Below are positions 9,506 to 17,832 of a stretch of DNA of 64,000 nucleotides, piece by piece. Positions within the stretch are counted from its first letter, which is position 1; each line of letters starts with the position of its first letter. Source of the DNA: a bacterium UBA2219 (lineage in GTDB: Bacteria > Desulfobacterota > Deferrimicrobia > Deferrimicrobiales > Deferrimicrobiaceae). The notes beneath the pieces were generated by a model. The model searched no databases, was not told the DNA's origin, and saw only the letters and a list, made by a program, of their open reading frames with translations. The stretch covers positions 59,656 to 123,655 of the forward strand of contig DCUH01000133.1 in the NCBI GenBank assembly GCA_002327765.1. The letters run 5' to 3'. The position numbers and the translations under genes are program-made.

Positions 9506-11665
9506 CTAGCGTTTCAGCGCGCGGGCTTTGATCGTGGAAGCGGCCCCGGCCAGTTCGACCGCCTGGTCGAAATGCTCCGAGGAGATCGTAAGCTTCGAGA
9601 AATCGGGCTTCTCCTCCTTGCAGATCGCCTCGTCGACGACGGCGAGAACGGCCTTCTTGCACATGGTTTCGATGTCGGCCCCGGTCCACCCGTCGGTCTT
9701 GTCGGCGAGCACGTCGATGTCGACCTCGGTGCGGAACGGCAGCGTCTGCAGGAACATCTGCAGGATCTCCAGCCGCTCCTCCCTCGGGGGAAGCGGGAAC
9801 TCGATGACGGAATCGAAGCGGCCCGAGCGGAGCAGCGCGGGCTCCATCAAGTCGATCCGGTTGGTGGCGGCGAGGTACATGACGCCCAGGGAGCTCTGCA
9901 GGCCGTCGAGCTCGCGGAACAGCTGGCTGACGAGCCTCTGGGAGGCCTGCCCGGCGTCCTCCGCCGAACGGGCCGGCGCCATGGTCTCGATCTCGTCGAA
10001 GAACAGGATGCAAGGCGAGGCCTGCTTGGCCCGCTTGAAGACTTCCCGGAGCCCCTTTTCCGATTCCCCGACCCACTTCGACAGCAGGGTGGGCGGGTCG
10101 ACGGTGAACAGGGTCATGCCCATCTCGCCCGCGATGGCCTTGGCCATCATGGTCTTCCCGGTCCCGGACGGGCCGGAGAAGATCACGCCCCGGGGAGGCG
10201 TCAGGCGGGAGCCGGCGAAGAGGGAAGAGCCCCGCAGGGGCAGCCGCATCATGGAAAGCAGGTTCTTCTTGATCTGGTGCAGACCGCCGATGTCCTTGAA
10301 GAAGACGTTGGGACGCTCGCTCATGAACTCGCGCGTCGAGGTGGGCTCGACCTCCTTGTAGGCGGTCATGAAGTCCCCGGCGGTTACCTTGACCTCCTGC
10401 CCCTCTTCCAGCTTGGGCTTCTGGTCCACCTCGAACTTGACCGACGGCATGAGGCGCCGCAGGGCCGCCATGCCCGCCTCGGTGCAGAGGGCGGAGATGT
10501 CGGCGCCGACGTACCCGTGGGTGATCTCGGCCAGGCGCTCCAGATCGACGTCGTCGGCCAGCGGCATCTTGCGGGAGTGGATCTTCAGGATCGCGAGGCG
10601 CTCATGCCGCTTCGGCACGCCGATCGTGATCTCGCGGTCGAACCGGCCCGGGCGCCGGAGGGCGAAGTCGACGAGCTCCGGCATGTTGGTCGCGCCGATG
10701 ATGACGATTTCCCCGCGGCCGACGAGGCCGTCCATCAAGGCCAGGAGCTGCGCCACGACACGCTTCTCCACGTCGCCCACGACGGTGGCCCGCTTCGGGG
10801 CCAGGGCGTCCATTTCGTCGAAGAAGATGATGGCGGGGGCGTTCTTCCGGGCTTCCTCGAAGACCGCCCGCAGCTTGGCCTCGCTCTCTCCGTAGAACTT
10901 GTGGATGAGCTCGGGGCCGTTCACGTGGAGGAAGTGGGCCCGGACCTCGTTGGAGATGGCCCGCGCGATGAGGGTCTTCCCGGTTCCCGGGGGCCCCGAC
11001 AGGAGGACTCCCTTGGGCGGGTCGATGCCCAGCTGGGCGAACATCTCGGGGAACTTCAGGGGAAGCTCGATCATCTCGCGGACGTGGCCGAGCTCCTTTT
11101 CCAGGCCGCCGATGTCCTCGTAGGAGGTCCGCGTCGCCTTCTCGGAAGCGAAATCGGTGCCCCGGAACGAGATCTCGGTGTGGGCGGTGATCCGGATGGC
11201 ACCGCGGGGGCTGGCGCCCTCCACCATGTAGAACACCGGCTTGGTGCCGAACATGACGATCTGGATCCGGTCGCCGATGACGACGTGAAGGCCCTGAAGG
11301 AGCAGCCGGATGTGGGGGATCTCCGCGTCCTTCGGCAGCGGGCTGCGGACGTCGACGGGGGCCAGGATGACGCTGTCGGCCTGCTTATAGGGAACCTTCT
11401 GGACGGTGCATTCCTCGTCGACGGAGATCTGCGCGTTGTCGCGCGTGATGCCGTCGATCAGGACCAGCCCCTGGCCGCAGAACTGCTGGGGTGCGTGCGC
11501 GGCGCGGGCCACGGTCGAGCGGCGGCCGGTTATGAGGAGAGCGTCCCCGGGAATCGCGTGGAGCCGGTCCAGGTCGTCCGGGTCCAGCCGGGCCAGGCCC
11601 TTGCCTTCATCCTCGATAAACGCTCTAGTAACTTTCAGGGAAAAATCATCGGGAGATTTTGCCAC
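9506..11665 (-). CDS. CDC48/VAT-type AAA+ ATPase
   Basis: Double-ring AAA+ unfoldase of 719 aa resembling archaeal VAT and eukaryotic CDC48/p97. Residues 1-170 form the CDC48 N domain (substrate and adaptor binding). D1 has Walker A GPPGTGKT (224-231), Walker B IIFFDEMD (279-286), pore loop KFYGES (256-261) and the arginine-finger region LRRPGRFD. D2 has Walker A GPSGTGKT (498-505), Walker B ILFFDEIE (553-560) and pore loop KWVGES (530-535). All ATPase residues are intact. The start is GTG 11665 with a weak GAGG upstream. First gene of a run with the GntR regulator and por genes; the functional link is unknown. Confidence 0.93.
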   Translation of the reverse strand: MAKSPDDFSLKVTRAFIEDEGKGLARLDPDDLDRLHAIPGDALLITGRRSTVARAAHAPQQFCGQGLVLIDGITRDNAQISVDEECTVQKVPYKQADSVILAPVDVRSPLPKDAEIPHIRLLLQGLHVVIGDRIQIVMFGTKPVFYMVEGASPRGAIRITAHTEISFRGTDFASEKATRTSYEDIGGLEKELGHVREMIELPLKFPEMFAQLGIDPPKGVLLSGPPGTGKTLIARAISNEVRAHFLHVNGPELIHKFYGESEAKLRAVFEEARKNAPAIIFFDEMDALAPKRATVVGDVEKRVVAQLLALMDGLVGRGEIVIIGATNMPELVDFALRRPGRFDREITIGVPKRHERLAILKIHSRKMPLADDVDLERLAEITHGYVGADISALCTEAGMAALRRLMPSVKFEVDQKPKLEEGQEVKVTAGDFMTAYKEVEPTSTREFMSERPNVFFKDIGGLHQIKKNLLSMMRLPLRGSSLFAGSRLTPPRGVIFSGPSGTGKTMMAKAIAGEMGMTLFTVDPPTLLSKWVGESEKGLREVFKRAKQASPCILFFDEIETMAPARSAEDAGQASQRLVSQLFRELDGLQSSLGVMYLAATNRIDLMEPALLRSGRFDSVIEFPLPPREERLEILQMFLQTLPFRTEVDIDVLADKTDGWTGADIETMCKKAVLAVVDEAICKEEKPDFSKLTISSEHFDQAVELAGAASTIKARALKR

Positions 11666-11705
11666 TGTCGGTCGCCTCGCCGTGGGATGTATTCAGCCGA
11701 ACGAC

Positions 11706-11738
11706 TTGTATACAGAATACAAACTGATGGTCTGACCA
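11706..11738. promoter_or_regulatory. Candidate GntR/FadR operator upstream of the AAA+ ATPase
   Basis: TGGTCTGACCA (11728-11738) is a perfect palindrome fitting the FadR-subfamily operator pattern TGGTnnnACCA, as for PdhR-type regulators. Next to it, TTGTAT and ATACAA (11706-11722) form a 6-bp inverted repeat with a 5-base spacer. Both lie 40-75 bases upstream of the GTG at 11665, in the 268-base gap, where a repressor of the ATPase-gntR-por run would bind. No clear -35/-10 pair was found. Confidence 0.5.
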
Positions 11739-11847
11739 AAATATAGTGGAACGACCGGTCGGTGTCAAGGGAAAACTGGGTGGGGGATGAGGCAAGAAGG
11801 AAACGTAATGCTTCCGATTAGTTATACTCTTTTGCTTTACGCAGCCC

Positions 11848-11891
11848 CCGTCCCCGCCGGGGTTCCCCGCGCGATCCCCGCGCGGGGACGG
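11848..11891 (-). terminator. Hairpin behind the universal stress protein gene
   Basis: CCGTCCCCGC (11848-11857) pairs with GCGGGGACGG (11882-11891), and the loop itself contains further G/C pairing. It lies about 45 bases behind the stress-protein stop on the minus strand. No T-run follows directly, so its action as a terminator is uncertain. Confidence 0.45.
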
Positions 11892-11933
11892 AAGCCGAAT
11901 CGCCTCGAAAGAACGAGCCGAACCCGGACCGGA

Positions 11934-12425
11934 TCAGCTCGGCCCGCCGCAGTGGTGCACGAGGACCGGGAACTTCGACTTGGCCAGGATCTTGGTCGCG
12001 AGGTTCCCGAACAGCGAGCCCAGCAACCCGGGATTGCCGTGGGTCGAGATGAAGATCATGTCGCACTTCTTTTCGGCGGCCACCTTCAGGATGCCGTCGA
12101 CGGTGTCTTCGCCGGGAACATGCGCCAGTTCGCAGGGCACGCCGACGCTGTCGCACATCTTCTTCGCCACCGCGAGCGACTTTGCCGCCTCCGCCTCCTT
12201 CTCCCCGTCGACGCCGAACATGGCCGCCTTCGCCGCAGCGACGTCGGACAGCGACGTCAGCTCCTTCATGTCGTGGAGCCTCAGGATGTCGCCGGAGGAG
12301 AGCTTCCCGGTGACGCATACCGCGGTAACCTTGGCCCCCATCGTCTTCGCGATCTGGACGCCGTGGCAGACACCGAACACGCACTTCCCCAAACCGTCCG
12401 TGGGCAACAGGATATTCTTGTACAT
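11934..12425 (-). CDS. Universal stress protein (UspA family)
   Basis: Single-domain UspA-type protein of 163 aa, cytoplasmic; family members bind ATP or AMP and act in stress survival. It starts MYKNILLPTDGLGKC, the family's first strand and conserved Asp, and ends with the nucleotide-binding loop STHGNPGLLGSLFGNLATK and the last strand FPVLVHHC. ATG 12425 has the near-perfect ribosome site AAGGAGGTCCC upstream; the frame stays open to 12650, but that part crosses the tRNA gene and is not coding. Transcribed alone between a hairpin and the tRNA-Pro terminator. Confidence 0.88.
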   Translation of the reverse strand: MYKNILLPTDGLGKCVFGVCHGVQIAKTMGAKVTAVCVTGKLSSGDILRLHDMKELTSLSDVAAAKAAMFGVDGEKEAEAAKSLAVAKKMCDSVGVPCELAHVPGEDTVDGILKVAAEKKCDMIFISTHGNPGLLGSLFGNLATKILAKSKFPVLVHHCGGPS

Positions 12426-12531
12426 GGGACCTCCTTCGTGATCTGCCGGCCGAAAACCCGGAATGGTTATTATCCCGATCAAAAGGCCGTGCCTGTCAAG
12501 CGCAAATCCCGGCGTTGGGTCGCTTTCGGGG

Positions 12532-12571
12532 AAAAAAAGGGGGGTGCGGGCAACGGCGCCCGCAACCCCCG
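12532..12571 (-). terminator. Rho-independent terminator behind tRNA-Pro
   Basis: On the minus strand a G-rich arm (12570-12558) pairs with its complement (12551-12539), with one bulged T and a 6-base loop. Seven T residues follow at 12538-12532. It begins about ten bases behind the tRNA 3' end at 12580. Confidence 0.88.
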
Positions 12572-12579
12572 GGTGGGCA

Positions 12580-12656
12580 TGGTCGGGATGACTGGATTTG
12601 AACCAGCGACCCCCTGGTCCCGAACCAGGTGCTCTACCAGGCTGAGCCACATCCCG
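12580..12656 (-). tRNA. tRNA-Pro (anticodon CGG), CCA encoded
   Basis: Read on the minus strand, the 77 bases fold into a complete cloverleaf. The acceptor stem CGGGATG pairs with CATCCCG. The D arm is GGCTCAGCCTGGTAGAGC. The anticodon stem CCTGG/CCAGG holds the loop TTCGGGA with anticodon CGG (codon CCG). The T arm contains GGTTCAAATCC. Discriminator A (12583) is followed by a genomically encoded CCA (12582-12580). The gene has its own terminator. Confidence 0.95.
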
Positions 12657-12732
12657 ACGCGAAAGGAAACTATCCTACCAACGGCGTCGCCGGGTCGTCA
12701 ATAGGGAGATTCCGGCGCCTCGCCCGCCTCCT

Positions 12733-13374
12733 TCACAACCCCATCGGCTCGCCGCAGACGATCACCGTGATGTCCGAGTTCGGCGGCTTCCGCTCGATGA
12801 TCGAATAGACGCGGCAGATGCGCTGGGGGGAGGAGCATTCCTCGCAGAGGCCGGTGACCGCGCAGGGCGTGGAAAGCTGCAGGCGCCTGGCGTTCCGGGG
12901 AGCGGCCACCGACTTGATCCGCTTGATCGCCTCGGCGACGTCGGCCACGATCTTGTTCGCGCCCGCGACCACCATGATCTTCTTCGGGCCGAACGTCATC
13001 GCGTTCGTCCGGTTGCCGTTCATGTCGAGGTTGACGAGGCACCCGTTCAGCGTGACCGCGTTGGTCCCCGACAGGAAGAGGTCGCAGGTCAGCTCCTCGT
13101 GGCGAACGGCGGCCTTCTCCCCGGCGGGGACCCGCCCGTGGTCCAGCAGCCGCTTCCCCTTCCCCGCGAGCGCCTCGTGGATCCCCAGCTCCCCGACGGT
13201 CATCGACCCGCCGAAGCCGATGGAGACGGCCTTTTCGCACTCCGCCAGCAGGCGGTCCCGGGCGGATTCCCTGTCGGGGAGGAACAGGGCGTCGAAACCG
13301 TTCTTCCGCAGCGCCTCGACGCACCGTTTCCCCCGCTGCTCGAAATGCCACAACCCGATCTCCAGTCGGTCCAC
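12733..13374 (-). CDS. LUD-domain protein (LutC/DUF162-like)
   Basis: Stand-alone LUD-domain protein of 213 aa, related to LutC/YkgG of lactate utilisation. Family features are GFGGSMTVGELGIHEALA in the middle, LSGTNAVTLNGCLVNLDMNG and MVVAGANKIVADVAEAI. The C-terminal Cys cluster CAVTGLCEECSSPQRICR resembles the CxxC...CSSP..IC tail of the anaerobic sub-family. No LutA or LutB partner is present in the window. GTG at 13374 has AAGGGGG upstream. It follows rpe by 30 bases and probably shares its transcript. The exact role is unknown. Confidence 0.8.
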   Translation of the reverse strand: MDRLEIGLWHFEQRGKRCVEALRKNGFDALFLPDRESARDRLLAECEKAVSIGFGGSMTVGELGIHEALAGKGKRLLDHGRVPAGEKAAVRHEELTCDLFLSGTNAVTLNGCLVNLDMNGNRTNAMTFGPKKIMVVAGANKIVADVAEAIKRIKSVAAPRNARRLQLSTPCAVTGLCEECSSPQRICRVYSIIERKPPNSDITVIVCGEPMGL

Positions 13375-13404
13375 TGCGCGCCCCCCTTCCCGGGCGATCG
13401 CCCG

Positions 13405-14082
13405 TCAGGCCTTGAGGCCGACGGCCGAGCGGATGTTCCGCTTCATGCGCCCGATCGTCTCCTTGTAGTCCGGCGTCCCGAAAACCCCCGACCCCGAGAC
13501 GATCACGTTCGCCCCGGCAGCCGCCACTTCCCCGACATTGTCGGCCTTGATCCCGCCGTCCACCTGGATGTCCACGTCCAGCTTCGCCCGCCGGATCTGC
13601 GAGCGGAGCAGCTCGATCTTCGCCAGCGACGCCGGGAGGAACGCCTGCCCCCCGAACCCGGGGTTGACGCTCATGATCAGGACCATGTCCACGTCCTGGA
13701 GGACCCATTCGACGGCGGAAAGCGAGGTGCCCGGGTTCAGCGCCACGCCGGCTTTCCTGCCCAGCTCCCGGACCCGGGCCACGGCGCGCTGGAGGTGGGG
13801 CGTGGCCTCCGGGTGGACCGTGATGATGTCGGCCCCCGCACCGGAGAACGCGTCGATGTACCGCTCGGGCTCGACGATCATCAGGTGCACGTCCAGCGGT
13901 ATCGTGGCGCATTTCCTGATCGCCTCGACCACGAACGGGCCGATGGTGATGTTGGGGACGAACCTGCCGTCCATGACGTCCACGTGGAGGAGGTCGGCCC
14001 CCGCCTCCTCGATGGCCCGGATCTCCTCCGCCAGCCTCCCGAAGTCGGCGGACAACAGCGACGGCGCGATGTAATAGTCCAT
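13405..14082 (-). CDS. rpe: Ribulose-phosphate 3-epimerase
   Basis: TIM-barrel enzyme interconverting D-ribulose 5-phosphate and D-xylulose 5-phosphate in the pentose phosphate pathway; 225 aa, the normal length. It starts MDYYIAPSLLSADFGRL (family N-terminus with the Ser of strand 1). Metal-site His and Asp occur in LLHVDVMDGRFVPN and VHLMI, the second Asp motif in DIQVDGGIKADN, and the phosphate loop in VSGSGVFG. ATG 14082 is preceded by AAAGGGGAG. It is divergent from the caspase-like gene across a patch of palindromic repeats. Confidence 0.95.
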   Translation of the reverse strand: MDYYIAPSLLSADFGRLAEEIRAIEEAGADLLHVDVMDGRFVPNITIGPFVVEAIRKCATIPLDVHLMIVEPERYIDAFSGAGADIITVHPEATPHLQRAVARVRELGRKAGVALNPGTSLSAVEWVLQDVDMVLIMSVNPGFGGQAFLPASLAKIELLRSQIRRAKLDVDIQVDGGIKADNVGEVAAAGANVIVSGSGVFGTPDYKETIGRMKRNIRSAVGLKA

Positions 14083-14113
14083 GGATCTCCCCTTTCCCCG
14101 TATCCTACCTTAG

Positions 14114-14241
14114 AACCGGGACGTAGATGAGTTCTTCCGCAGTTCAGGGACACTCATGAAATCCCGGTTTGTCCGACTTGTCGGGCCGAATCCTTTCATC
14201 TCTGTCCCTGTTTTGCGGAAGAACTCATCTACGTCCCGGTT
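14114..14241. repeat. REP-like long palindrome
   Basis: A perfect 27-base inverted repeat, 14114-14140 against 14215-14241 (outer arm GCGGAAGAACTCATCTACGT and on), encloses inner arms that also pair imperfectly (CAGGGACA near 14145; its complement near 14205). The whole 128 bases can fold into one long hairpin. The right arm is a diverged copy of the repeat at 14259-14304 and 18621-18666, so this looks like a dispersed palindromic element between divergent genes rather than a terminator. Confidence 0.75.
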
Positions 14242-14258
14242 TTGTGGTCCGCCTCCTG

Positions 14259-14304
14259 CATCTCCGTCCCCAGGCTGGTGAGGAACTCATCAACGTCCCG
14301 GTTC
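14259..14304 (+). repeat. REP-like repeat, direct copy 2
   Basis: This 46-base unit begins CATCTCCGTCCCCAGG and ends GAACTCATCAACGTCCCGG plus TTC. About 41 of 46 bases match the copy at 18621-18666, and the core GAACTCATC(A/T)ACGTCCCGGTT is shared with the palindrome just upstream. It ends 28 bases before the caspase-like start. Confidence 0.75.
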
Positions 14305-14331
14305 CGGGGGCGGTCCTGGGGAGGTGCTTCC

Positions 14332-15192
14332 ATGAAGAAGAAGGCGTTGCTGGTCGGCATCGACAAATACCCGGATCCGCGCGACGGGTTGAGGGGGTGC
14401 GTCAACGACGTGCGCCTGATGGAGGAAACGCTTCGCGGGGAATACGGTTTCTCCGGCAAGTCCGACATCCGCATCCTCGCCGACTCCCGCGCCACGACGG
14501 ACGCGATCCTCGACGGCCTTTCGTGGCTCGTCGCCGGGGCGGCCCCCGGCGATTCCCTCGTGTTCCATTACTCCGGCCACGGTTCCCAGGTGCCCGACGA
14601 CCGGCACGGCGACGAGACGTCCGACGGCCTCGACGAGATCCTTTGCCCCTACGACCTCGACTGGGACCGCCCGTTGACCGACGACCGCCTTGCCGCCGCG
14701 TGCGCCGGCATCCCGAGGGATGCGCTTCTTACCGTCATCCTCGACTGCTGCCATTCCGGCACCGGCCTGCGCGAGACCGGCCGCCCCTGCGGCCCGGCCC
14801 GCCCGCGCTTCATGCCGAGCCCGTCCGATCCGTTCCCTCCGGCCCTGCGCCCCGTGCGCCGGTTCGGGGTATCCGTCACGAGGACCAAGGCGGTGCTGCT
14901 CGCCGCCTGCCGCGAAAACCAGACGTGCGCCGACGCCCCGATCGGCGCCTCCTGGCACGGCGCGCACACCTATTACCTCTGCCGGGCCTTGCGCCATGCC
15001 AACTGGATCGCAACCTATCGCGCGCTCGTCGCCTCCATGGGAGACGCCCTCGCCCGGGCCGGCTTCGACCAGGCCCCCCAGCTCGAGGGGCCGTCCCGCC
15101 TCCTGTCCTCCCGGTTCCTGGAACCTCCCCCGAAGGGGGGCGCCCGGAGGGAAACGGGGATGCGCATCGGGCTCCCCCTGCTGTGCCGGTGA
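14332..15192 (+). CDS. Caspase-like (metacaspase, peptidase C14) protein
   Basis: Cysteine peptidase of the caspase/metacaspase fold, 286 aa. The N-terminus MKKKALLVGIDKYPD is the family's first strand. The catalytic dyad is visible as His83 in HYSGHGSQVPD and Cys140 in ILDCCHSGTG, with the acidic pocket segment DGLDEILCPYD between them. There is no signal peptide, transmembrane helix or obvious extra domain, so it is a minimal type-I-like enzyme expected to cut after Arg or Lys. ATG 14332 has GGGGAGG upstream; the open frame upstream to 14242 is repeat sequence. Neighbours (rpe, metE) give no hint of the target. Confidence 0.88.
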   Translation: MKKKALLVGIDKYPDPRDGLRGCVNDVRLMEETLRGEYGFSGKSDIRILADSRATTDAILDGLSWLVAGAAPGDSLVFHYSGHGSQVPDDRHGDETSDGLDEILCPYDLDWDRPLTDDRLAAACAGIPRDALLTVILDCCHSGTGLRETGRPCGPARPRFMPSPSDPFPPALRPVRRFGVSVTRTKAVLLAACRENQTCADAPIGASWHGAHTYYLCRALRHANWIATYRALVASMGDALARAGFDQAPQLEGPSRLLSSRFLEPPPKGGARRETGMRIGLPLLCR

Positions 15193-15198
15193 GACGGC

Positions 15199-15232
15199 CG
15201 CCCTCCTTTTTCCGGAGAAAAGGGGGTTGCCG
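15199..15232 (+). other. Hairpin between the caspase-like gene and metE
   Basis: CCTCCTTTT pairs with AAAAGGGGG (one G-T pair) around a short loop in the 102-base gap. No T-run follows. No SAM or cobalamin riboswitch pattern was recognised upstream of metE in this gap. Confidence 0.3.
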
Positions 15233-15294
15233 CCGGGCTATGCTGAAAGGCGAGGAAGAGAATCCGTCCGGTTCCATCGGAAAGGAGCTGTTCC

Positions 15295-17607
15295 ATGCCG
15301 GTCCGCGCGGCTTGTCTGGGATACCCTCGCATCGGGATCGACCGGGGATTGAAGAAGGCGCTCGAAAGCCACTGGGCGGGGAAGCTTTCCGCGGAGCAGC
15401 TCAAAGGCGTAGCCTCCGCGCTCCGCCGGGCCGCCTGGATGTCGATGAAGGTCGCCGGGATCGACCATATCCCGGGCAACGACTTTTCGCTGTACGATCA
15501 CGTGCTCGACATGGCGGTCGCCGTCGGCGCCGTCCCCGCGCGCTACCGCCGCATCGAGGACCCTCTCGCCCGCTATTTCGCGATGGCGCGGGGGCTTCAG
15601 GACCACGCGGCGGGCATCGATGTCCCGGCGCTCGACATGACCAAGTGGTTCGACACGAATTACCACTACATCGTCCCGGAGCTGGAGGAGCGGCAGGCGT
15701 TCCGGCTCGACGCGTCGAAGATCCTGTCCGAGGTGGAGGAGGCGCGCTCCCTCGGGGTCGAGATCCGCCCCGTGGTCCCCGGCCCGGTCACCTTCCTGAT
15801 GCTGTCCCGGTTCGGGCCCGGCGCGCGCGGTGGGCGCGTTCCCCTCGACCTTCTCGGCGCGCTGCTGCCGGTCTACGGGGAGCTGCTCGCGGCGCTGGCC
15901 GCTCGGGGCGTCGCGTGGGTCCAGGTCGACGAGCCCTGCCTGGTCCTGGATCTCGACGACCGCGCCGCGGAAGCGTACCGGATCGCGCTTCGCCGGCTCG
16001 CCGCCTGCGAAAGCCGCCCGCGGCTGATGGTCGCTACCTGCTTCGGCCCTGTCGCCCGCAACCTGCCTCTGTTCGCGGAGTCGGGATGCGACGCCCTCCA
16101 CGTCGACCTGGCGAGGGCCCCGGGCCAGCTGCAGGCGGTCCTCGACGGGCTTCCTCCCGAAGCGCAACTCTCCCTCGGCGTGGTGGACGGCCGCAACATC
16201 TGGCGCGCCGACCTGGACGCCGCCCACGCGCTCGTCCGGCGCGCCCGCGAGGCGCTCGGGGAGGAGAGGTTGTCCGTCGCCCCCTCCTGCTCCCTGCTCC
16301 ACGTGCCGATCGACCTCGCCGCCGAGAAGCGGCTCGACCCCGGGCTGAAAGGCTGGCTCGCCTTCGCCGCCCAGAAGCTCGCGGAGGTGCGGGCGCTGGC
16401 GGACGCGGCCGGAGACGACGCGCCGGCGGGGCCGTTCTTCGAGGAGGCGCGCGCGGCGCTGGCCGGGCGGCGGGCGTCGCCCCGGACGCGCGACCCGGAG
16501 GTTCGGGCCCGGGCCGCCGCCGTGGACGCGGCGATGCTGCGCCGGGCCGCCCCCTTCGGGGAGCGCATCGCGAAGCAGCGGGCGCGCTTCGGCCTGCCGC
16601 TCCTGCCGACGACCACGATCGGCTCGTTCCCCCAGACCGCGGAGGTCCGCGAGGCCCGCGCGAAACGGCGGAAGGGGCAATGGACGGAAGAGGAGTACGA
16701 GGGCTTCCTCCGGGAGCAGGTGCGAAGGTGCGTCGCGACCCAGGAGAAGCTGGGGCTCGACGTCCTGGTTCACGGGGAGTTCGAGCGGAACGACATGGTC
16801 GAATACTTCGGGGAGAAGCTCGAGGGGTACGCCTTCACCGAAAACGGCTGGGTCCAGAGCTACGGCTCCCGGTGCGTGAAGCCCCCCGTGCTCTTCGGGG
16901 ACGTGTCGCGGCGCGCCCCCATGACGGTGGAATGGTCGGGGTTCGCCCGGTCGCTTTCGCGGCGGCCCATGAAGGGGATCCTCACCGGCCCGGTCACGAT
17001 GCTCCAGTGGTCGTTCGTCCGGGACGACCAGCCGCGCGAGGAGACGTGCCTGCAGGTGGCGCTCGCGCTCCGCGACGAGGTGGCCGACCTCGAGGCCGCG
17101 GGGATCGCCATGATCCAGGTTGACGAGCCGGCGATCCGGGAAGGGCTGCCGCTGCGCCGCGGGGACCGGGCGGCATACCTGCGTTGGGCGGTCGACGCCT
17201 TCCGCCTCGCCACGAGCGGGGTCCGCGACGAGACCCAGGTCCACACGCACCTGTGCTATTCGGAGTTCGGGGACATCATGGATTCCATCGTGGAAATGGA
17301 CGCGGACGTCCTTTCCATCGAGTCGTCCCGCTCCGGGATGGAGCTGCTCTCCGATTTCCGACGCTGCAGCTACCCGAACGAGATCGGCCCCGGCGTCTAC
17401 GACATCCATTCGCCGCGTGTTCCGTCCGCCGGGGAAATGGAGGAGCTGATCGCGAAGGCGGCCGAGGCGATCCCGCCGGCGCGCCTTTGGGTGAACCCGG
17501 ACTGCGGCCTCAAGACGCGCGGCTGGACGGAGGTCGAGGCGGCGCTCGGGAACATGGTGGAAGCCGCGCGCCGGGTGAGGGAGCGGCTCGGCCCCCGGGA
17601 GGGCTGA
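15295..17607 (+). CDS. metE: Cobalamin-independent methionine synthase MetE
   Basis: Transfers the methyl group of 5-methyltetrahydropteroyl-triglutamate to homocysteine in the last step of methionine synthesis. The 770 aa match full-length MetE. The N-terminus (LGYPRIGIDRGLKKALESHW) is the family signature. The two barrel halves are present, with the C-terminal half starting near TTTIGSFPQTAEVREAR. The zinc ligands are in place: His652 and Cys654 in VHTHLCYSEF, Glu676 in SIESSRS and Cys737 in NPDCGLKTRGW. ATG 15295 has AAGGAG eight bases upstream. It lies between the caspase-like gene and the RfaH-like regulator and is probably unrelated to the glycan locus. Confidence 0.96.
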   Translation: MPVRAACLGYPRIGIDRGLKKALESHWAGKLSAEQLKGVASALRRAAWMSMKVAGIDHIPGNDFSLYDHVLDMAVAVGAVPARYRRIEDPLARYFAMARGLQDHAAGIDVPALDMTKWFDTNYHYIVPELEERQAFRLDASKILSEVEEARSLGVEIRPVVPGPVTFLMLSRFGPGARGGRVPLDLLGALLPVYGELLAALAARGVAWVQVDEPCLVLDLDDRAAEAYRIALRRLAACESRPRLMVATCFGPVARNLPLFAESGCDALHVDLARAPGQLQAVLDGLPPEAQLSLGVVDGRNIWRADLDAAHALVRRAREALGEERLSVAPSCSLLHVPIDLAAEKRLDPGLKGWLAFAAQKLAEVRALADAAGDDAPAGPFFEEARAALAGRRASPRTRDPEVRARAAAVDAAMLRRAAPFGERIAKQRARFGLPLLPTTTIGSFPQTAEVREARAKRRKGQWTEEEYEGFLREQVRRCVATQEKLGLDVLVHGEFERNDMVEYFGEKLEGYAFTENGWVQSYGSRCVKPPVLFGDVSRRAPMTVEWSGFARSLSRRPMKGILTGPVTMLQWSFVRDDQPREETCLQVALALRDEVADLEAAGIAMIQVDEPAIREGLPLRRGDRAAYLRWAVDAFRLATSGVRDETQVHTHLCYSEFGDIMDSIVEMDADVLSIESSRSGMELLSDFRRCSYPNEIGPGVYDIHSPRVPSAGEMEELIAKAAEAIPPARLWVNPDCGLKTRGWTEVEAALGNMVEAARRVRERLGPREG

Positions 17608-17640
17608 CTCCCCGGCTCCTTCGGCATCGCGTGGCATCCG

Positions 17641-17663
17641 CCCGTCGCCGGGCGCGCGACGGG
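17641..17663 (+). terminator. Hairpin behind metE
   Basis: A perfect 8-bp stem, CCCGTCGC (17641-17648) with GCGACGGG (17656-17663), and a 7-base loop lie 33 bases behind the metE stop. No T-run follows, so termination is plausible but not proven. Confidence 0.4.
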
Positions 17664-17832
17664 GCCGGCCCCGCTCCGCCATGCAGCCCCGCTCCCCTTG
17701 CCCGTTTCCGCCGCTTCCGGTACTATCCCCATGCAGCGGAATCCGGTGCGCCGGGCTGCGGGAGACGTCGCATCGGGCAGCGATGCCCACGACGCCGACG
17801 ATGCCGTCGACGCGGAAAGCGGGGAGCGGTCC

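Noticed and set aside
12426..12650. N-terminal extension of the stress protein reading MAQPGRAPGSGPGG...
   Set aside because: This frame crosses the tRNA-Pro gene and its terminator. The true start at 12425 has a strong ribosome site.
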